Positions 7,525 through 10,034 of a stretch of DNA of 10,034 nucleotides are shown piece after piece. The translations under genes were made by a program, and so were the position numbers. The stretch lies in the NCBI GenBank assembly GCA_021730835.1, contig JAKFYP010000070.1:1-10034 (forward strand), in the 5' to 3' direction. A model generated the notes under the pieces. That model searched no databases. It was not told where the DNA came from and saw only the letters and a list, made by a program, of their open reading frames with translations. This DNA comes from Alphaproteobacteria bacterium. GTDB taxonomy: Bacteria > Pseudomonadota > Alphaproteobacteria > Rickettsiales > UBA998. Position 1 is the stretch's first letter. Each line of letters starts with the position of its first letter.

Positions 7525-8778
7525 CTATTTCACCTTGCTGTAATAGCGTTCCTTATCCAGTTCGCCCTCGGTTTTATCAATAATAAGGGTGATGGCCGCA
7601 TCGCCGGTAATATTGACCGTGGTGCGGAACATATCGAGGATACGGTCAACCCCGAGAATGATAATCATGCCTTCCATCGGGATATTGACCGAAGTGAGCA
7701 CCATACCCATGAAAATGATCGAGCCGCTGGGAATCCCCGCCGCGCCGATGGAGCCGAGCGTGCAGGTCAGCATGAGCACGAGGTAATCCTGCATATCGAG
7801 TTGAACGCCGAACATCTGGGCGAAAAACACGGCGCAAATGCCAAGATAAATCGCCGTACCGTCCATATTGATGCACGCGCCCAGCGGCATCATGAAGTTG
7901 GTGCTACTTTCAGAAGTGCCCATTTTCTGCTGTAACTCGCGCATGGCGGTGGTCAGCGTTGCCTTACTTGAACTGGTGGAAAACGCCATAAGCTGCGTGG
8001 TAATCATCTTGCGGTAGAAGGGCAGGGGAGAGATGCGGGCGATAAGGAGGATTAGCAACCCGAAGAAGAGATACTGAAACACGCATGCCCCAATGACCAG
8101 TACCATCAGGCCGAGCAGGCTGAAAATGACTTCCGTGCCGGTCGTGCCGACCATGGAGGCCATAAAGCCGAATACTGCGACGGGCGCAAGCCGCACGATC
8201 CATTCGATCATCTTGAAAATAATATGGGTGAGTTCGGTGTTAAGTTCGCGCACACGCCCGGTGCGGTCAGGCATATGGTTCATCACGATGCCGGTAAACA
8301 CCGCGAAAATAATGATTTGCAGATATTGATCCCCGGCCATCGCCTGCACGATATTGGAGGGAATCAGGTGCATGAAGAATTCTCCGAGCTTCATGGCCTG
8401 CCCCTGTGGCAATCCGGCGGTTCCTCCGGCTTCAGGCGGTGGCACGCCGGCGCCGGGGGTGAAAATCGAGCCGAGGATCAGCCCGGTGCAGACCGCCATG
8501 AAGGAAGTCAGGAGATAAGCGGCGGTTCCTTTCAGTGCGATACCCTTGAAGTTGCTGGTCTCTGTCAGCGAGGTAATGCCTGAGAGCAGGGCGAAGAAGA
8601 TCAGCGGCGCAACCACCATCTTGATGAGCTTGAGGAAAACGGTTCCGAATACGGAGAGCCACGCGGCGGATTCGCCAAAAGCAAAACCCGTGGCGATGCC
8701 GGCGACCATGCCGATAGCGACAAGTTGCAGTATGTTCATGCCAAAAAGTTTCCACTCGGATGCGTTATGATGCGCCAT
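7525..8778 (-). CDS. Dicarboxylate/amino-acid:cation symporter (DAACS family, GltP/DctA-like)
   Basis: This 417-residue integral inner-membrane protein belongs to the family of GltPh, GltP and DctA, which import acidic amino acids or C4-dicarboxylates with Na+ or H+. The core is intact: the serine-rich re-entrant loop STSSSKAT (267-274), the cation-binding NMDGT (304-308), the glycine-rich second hairpin AAGIPSGS (346-353), and VDRILDMFRTTVNITGD (377-393). By alignment with GltPh, D378, D382, R385, T386 and N389 correspond to its D390, D394, R397, T398 and N401. The arginine favours substrates with a second carboxylate over neutral amino acids; glutamate/aspartate versus succinate/malate cannot be separated here. 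Length is normal. The start at 8778 is preceded only by a weak AGCGAG; M14 is a possible alternative. It reads toward smpB and diverges from the TerC gene. Confidence 0.95.
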   Translation of the reverse strand: MAHHNASEWKLFGMNILQLVAIGMVAGIATGFAFGESAAWLSVFGTVFLKLIKMVVAPLIFFALLSGITSLTETSNFKGIALKGTAAYLLTSFMAVCTGLILGSIFTPGAGVPPPEAGGTAGLPQGQAMKLGEFFMHLIPSNIVQAMAGDQYLQIIIFAVFTGIVMNHMPDRTGRVRELNTELTHIIFKMIEWIVRLAPVAVFGFMASMVGTTGTEVIFSLLGLMVLVIGACVFQYLFFGLLILLIARISPLPFYRKMITTQLMAFSTSSSKATLTTAMRELQQKMGTSESSTNFMMPLGACINMDGTAIYLGICAVFFAQMFGVQLDMQDYLVLMLTCTLGSIGAAGIPSGSIIFMGMVLTSVNIPMEGMIIILGVDRILDMFRTTVNITGDAAITLIIDKTEGELDKERYYSKVK

Positions 8779-8849
8779 ACGATCTCGCTTTCGGTTCTTT
8801 ATGATTGATTCGTCCTGTTGACGTCCGGGTTACATGGCCACGCTAAACA

Positions 8850-8863
8850 TTCTGATAACAGAA
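8850..8863. promoter_or_regulatory. Small palindrome upstream of the symporter gene
   Basis: TTCTG (8850-8854) and CAGAA (8859-8863) form perfect 5-bp arms around ATAA. The site is 71 nt before the symporter start codon, a plausible operator position. Such short arms also arise by chance. Confidence 0.25.
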
Positions 8864-9077
8864 GATTTTTCAGGGCCGTTCCTGCCTGTTATTCCCCTTT
8901 TTAGGCGGGCGGATACTAGCATCTGGATTCAAAAAGAAAACGATCTTTTTGGCTTTTTGCCTGATTTTTTTTACCACATTAGTGATAAATCCATAAAACA
9001 CAGAACCTTGCCTTGATCCCAAAAATCGCGGTTTTTGCGCGGGAATATCAAACAAAGCATTGCCGCCTGCGCCAAGG

Positions 9078-9089
9078 AGTGCTAGCACT
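9078..9089. promoter_or_regulatory. Perfect 12-bp palindrome upstream of the TerC-family gene
   Basis: AGTGCTAGCACT is its own reverse complement and lies 37 nt before the TerC-family start codon, where an operator for a dimeric repressor or activator would sit. No specific regulator is recognised. Confidence 0.35.
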
Positions 9090-9117
9090 GACCTGACTTT
9101 TTTCGGATTTTTTGCGT

Positions 9118-9122
9118 AGGAG
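9118..9122 (+). promoter_or_regulatory. Ribosome binding site of the TerC-family gene
   Basis: AGGAG stands 4 nt before the ATG at 9127 and confirms this start; a second ATG, seven codons in, has no comparable signal. Confidence 0.7.
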
Positions 9123-9126
9123 CTTT

Positions 9127-10034
9127 ATGGACGTACCTTTCTGGATGTGGGCGCTTTTTTTTCTCATTGTCGGCGCGCTGATGATTTTCGACCTTGGCGT
9201 GCTACACCGCAAGGAGAAAGAAATCTCCGTTCGGGAAAGCCTGTGGATGAGCGCCTTTTACATTTTTCTGGGCGTCATGTTCGGATTCTGGGTCTGGCAT
9301 CAACTCGGGGCGGATGCCGGTAGCGACTACCTGACCGCCTATCTGGTCGAAAAATCGCTGTCGCTGGATAATATCTTCGTGATGTCGCTGATATTCAGCT
9401 ATTTCGCCATCCCCCGGCAATACCAGCACCGGGTGCTGTTTTGGGGGATTATCGGGGTGCTGGTGTTGCGCGGTGTCGTCATTGCTACCGGAGCCGCTAT
9501 TGTCGCCCATTTCCACTGGGTACTCTACCTGTTCGCCGCCTTCCTGATTTTTACCGGCATCAAGATGTTGTTCATGGATGATGACGACGAAAAGGATTTC
9601 TCGCAAAGCCGCCTGCTTAAATGGCTGAAAACCCATCTGCCGGTGACGGAAACCCTGCATGGCAAGCGGTTCACTATTCTGATGCCGCATGCGGAAAATC
9701 CGAATCGCCGGGTACGCTATTACACGCCGCTGTTTATTACGCTGGTGATGATCGAATGCGCCGATATTATTTTTGCACTTGATAGTATCCCGGCGGTCTT
9801 TGCCATCACCACCGAGCCGTATATTGTTTTCACCAGCAATGTGTTCGCTATTTTGGGTCTGCGGGCGTTATATTTCGCGCTGGCCGCCATGCTGCATCGT
9901 TTTGAGTACCTCAAGGTATCGTTGTCGCTGGTGCTGATTTTTATCGGCGGGAAAGTCATTGCCGCCGGAATACTGGACATTGAGAAAATTCCCGCGTCGA
10001 TTTCACTGGGCGTTACCTGCGCCCTGCTGGGTAG
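9127..10034 (+). CDS. TerC/Alx-family integral membrane protein (3' end outside window)
   Basis: The frame is open from the ATG at 9127 to the window edge: 302 complete codons without a stop. Family members are usually about 310-330 residues, so only a short C-terminus is missing. Several membrane helices are evident. The hallmark motifs are VEKSLSLDNIFV (74-85), with E75, D81 and N82, and CADIIFALDSIPAVFAIT (211-228), with D213 and D219. FTSNVFAILGLRALYF (235-250) follows. An acidic cytoplasmic-type loop DDDDEKD (151-157) lies in the middle. TerC proteins are linked to tellurite resistance, and relatives such as E. coli Alx and the Bacillus TerC proteins to manganese export or metal loading of exported enzymes; the substrate here is inferred only as a metal ion. 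The start is supported by AGGAG. No tellurite-resistance operon partners are visible, so a housekeeping metal role is more likely than tellurite resistance. Confidence 0.93.
   Translation, partial: MDVPFWMWALFFLIVGALMIFDLGVLHRKEKEISVRESLWMSAFYIFLGVMFGFWVWHQLGADAGSDYLTAYLVEKSLSLDNIFVMSLIFSYFAIPRQYQHRVLFWGIIGVLVLRGVVIATGAAIVAHFHWVLYLFAAFLIFTGIKMLFMDDDDEKDFSQSRLLKWLKTHLPVTETLHGKRFTILMPHAENPNRRVRYYTPLFITLVMIECADIIFALDSIPAVFAITTEPYIVFTSNVFAILGLRALYFALAAMLHRFEYLKVSLSLVLIFIGGKVIAAGILDIEKIPASISLGVTCALLG

Larger units (their letters stand above)
8779..9126. other. Divergent intergenic region, no supported gene
   Basis: These 348 nt separate the start codons of the symporter and TerC genes and should hold both promoters, although no convincing -35/-10 pair was found. 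The middle is rich in A and T tracts, including eight T at 8965-8972. Short palindromes occur at 8850-8863, 8930-8959, 9020-9037 and 9078-9089. Two small ORFs are possible (60 and 72 residues, opposite strands, overlapping), but neither has a ribosome binding site or recognisable protein features. Confidence 0.7.

Noticed and set aside
7525..8778. Sigma-54 promoter for the symporter, as in rhizobial dctA
   Set aside because: No GG-N10-GC (-24/-12) element was found in the upstream region. TTGGCTTTTTGCC at 8950-8961 has the wrong spacing.
8834..9016. 60-residue plus-strand ORF in the divergent spacer
   Set aside because: No ribosome binding site, crosses homopolymer T tracts, overlaps another spurious ORF (8870-9088, minus strand), and has no recognisable protein character.
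9077..9090. CIRCE/HrcA heat-shock operator
   Set aside because: The GAGTGCTA and GCACT parts resemble CIRCE halves, but they face each other without the 9-nt spacer and in the wrong order.
8779..9126. yybP-ykoY (manganese) riboswitch expected before some TerC/Alx genes
   Set aside because: I could not find the conserved GGGGAGUAG-type and CUCUACC-type core sequences in the leader.
9202..9980. Minus-strand ORFs opposite the TerC-family gene
   Set aside because: The plus-strand frame shows clear TerC motifs and a ribosome binding site; the antisense frames are shadows.

Overview
The window looks like ordinary chromosome from an alphaproteobacterium. The lineage cannot be fixed from the sequence alone. 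The inference rests on the gene types, the conserved C-terminus of the AsmA/DUF3971-like protein and its position beside glnE, and the several genes without a clear Shine-Dalgarno sequence. There are no integrases, transposases, phage genes, CRISPR arrays, tRNAs or rRNAs.

Layout. (1) Positions 1-196 are non-coding: a degenerate heptanucleotide tandem array (AGGTTAY/AGGTTTN), interrupted by a 91-nt GC-rich segment that can fold into a multi-arm structure. (2) 197-3244, minus strand: a 1015-residue AsmA/DUF3971 (YhdP-like) inner-membrane-anchored protein, probably for envelope lipid transport. (3) 3245-3344: the divergent spacer, dominated by a perfect 12-bp inverted repeat. (4) 3345-6167, plus: glnE, the two-headed enzyme that adenylylates and deadenylylates glutamine synthetase. 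(5) 6168-6395: terminator-like hairpin, then a promoter with a perfect TATAAT and a candidate Pho box. (6) 6396-6887, plus: an unrecognised 163-residue membrane/coiled-coil protein. (7) 6967-7434, minus: smpB, the tmRNA-binding trans-translation factor, convergent with the orphan gene. (8) 7525-8778, minus: a dicarboxylate/amino-acid:cation symporter of the GltP/DctA family. (9) 8779-9126: a 348-nt divergent spacer with several small palindromes but no gene I can support. (10) 9127 to the window end, plus: a TerC/Alx-family membrane protein whose last residues lie beyond the window.

The genes do not form one pathway. They are housekeeping functions: envelope lipid homeostasis, nitrogen regulation, ribosome rescue, uptake of organic acids or acidic amino acids, and metal-related membrane transport. 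The least explained parts are the heptad array with its structured insert, the palindrome between the yhdP-like gene and glnE, and the orphan membrane protein behind a Pho-box-like promoter. I saw no clear sign of a new multi-gene system. These are single-locus leads.
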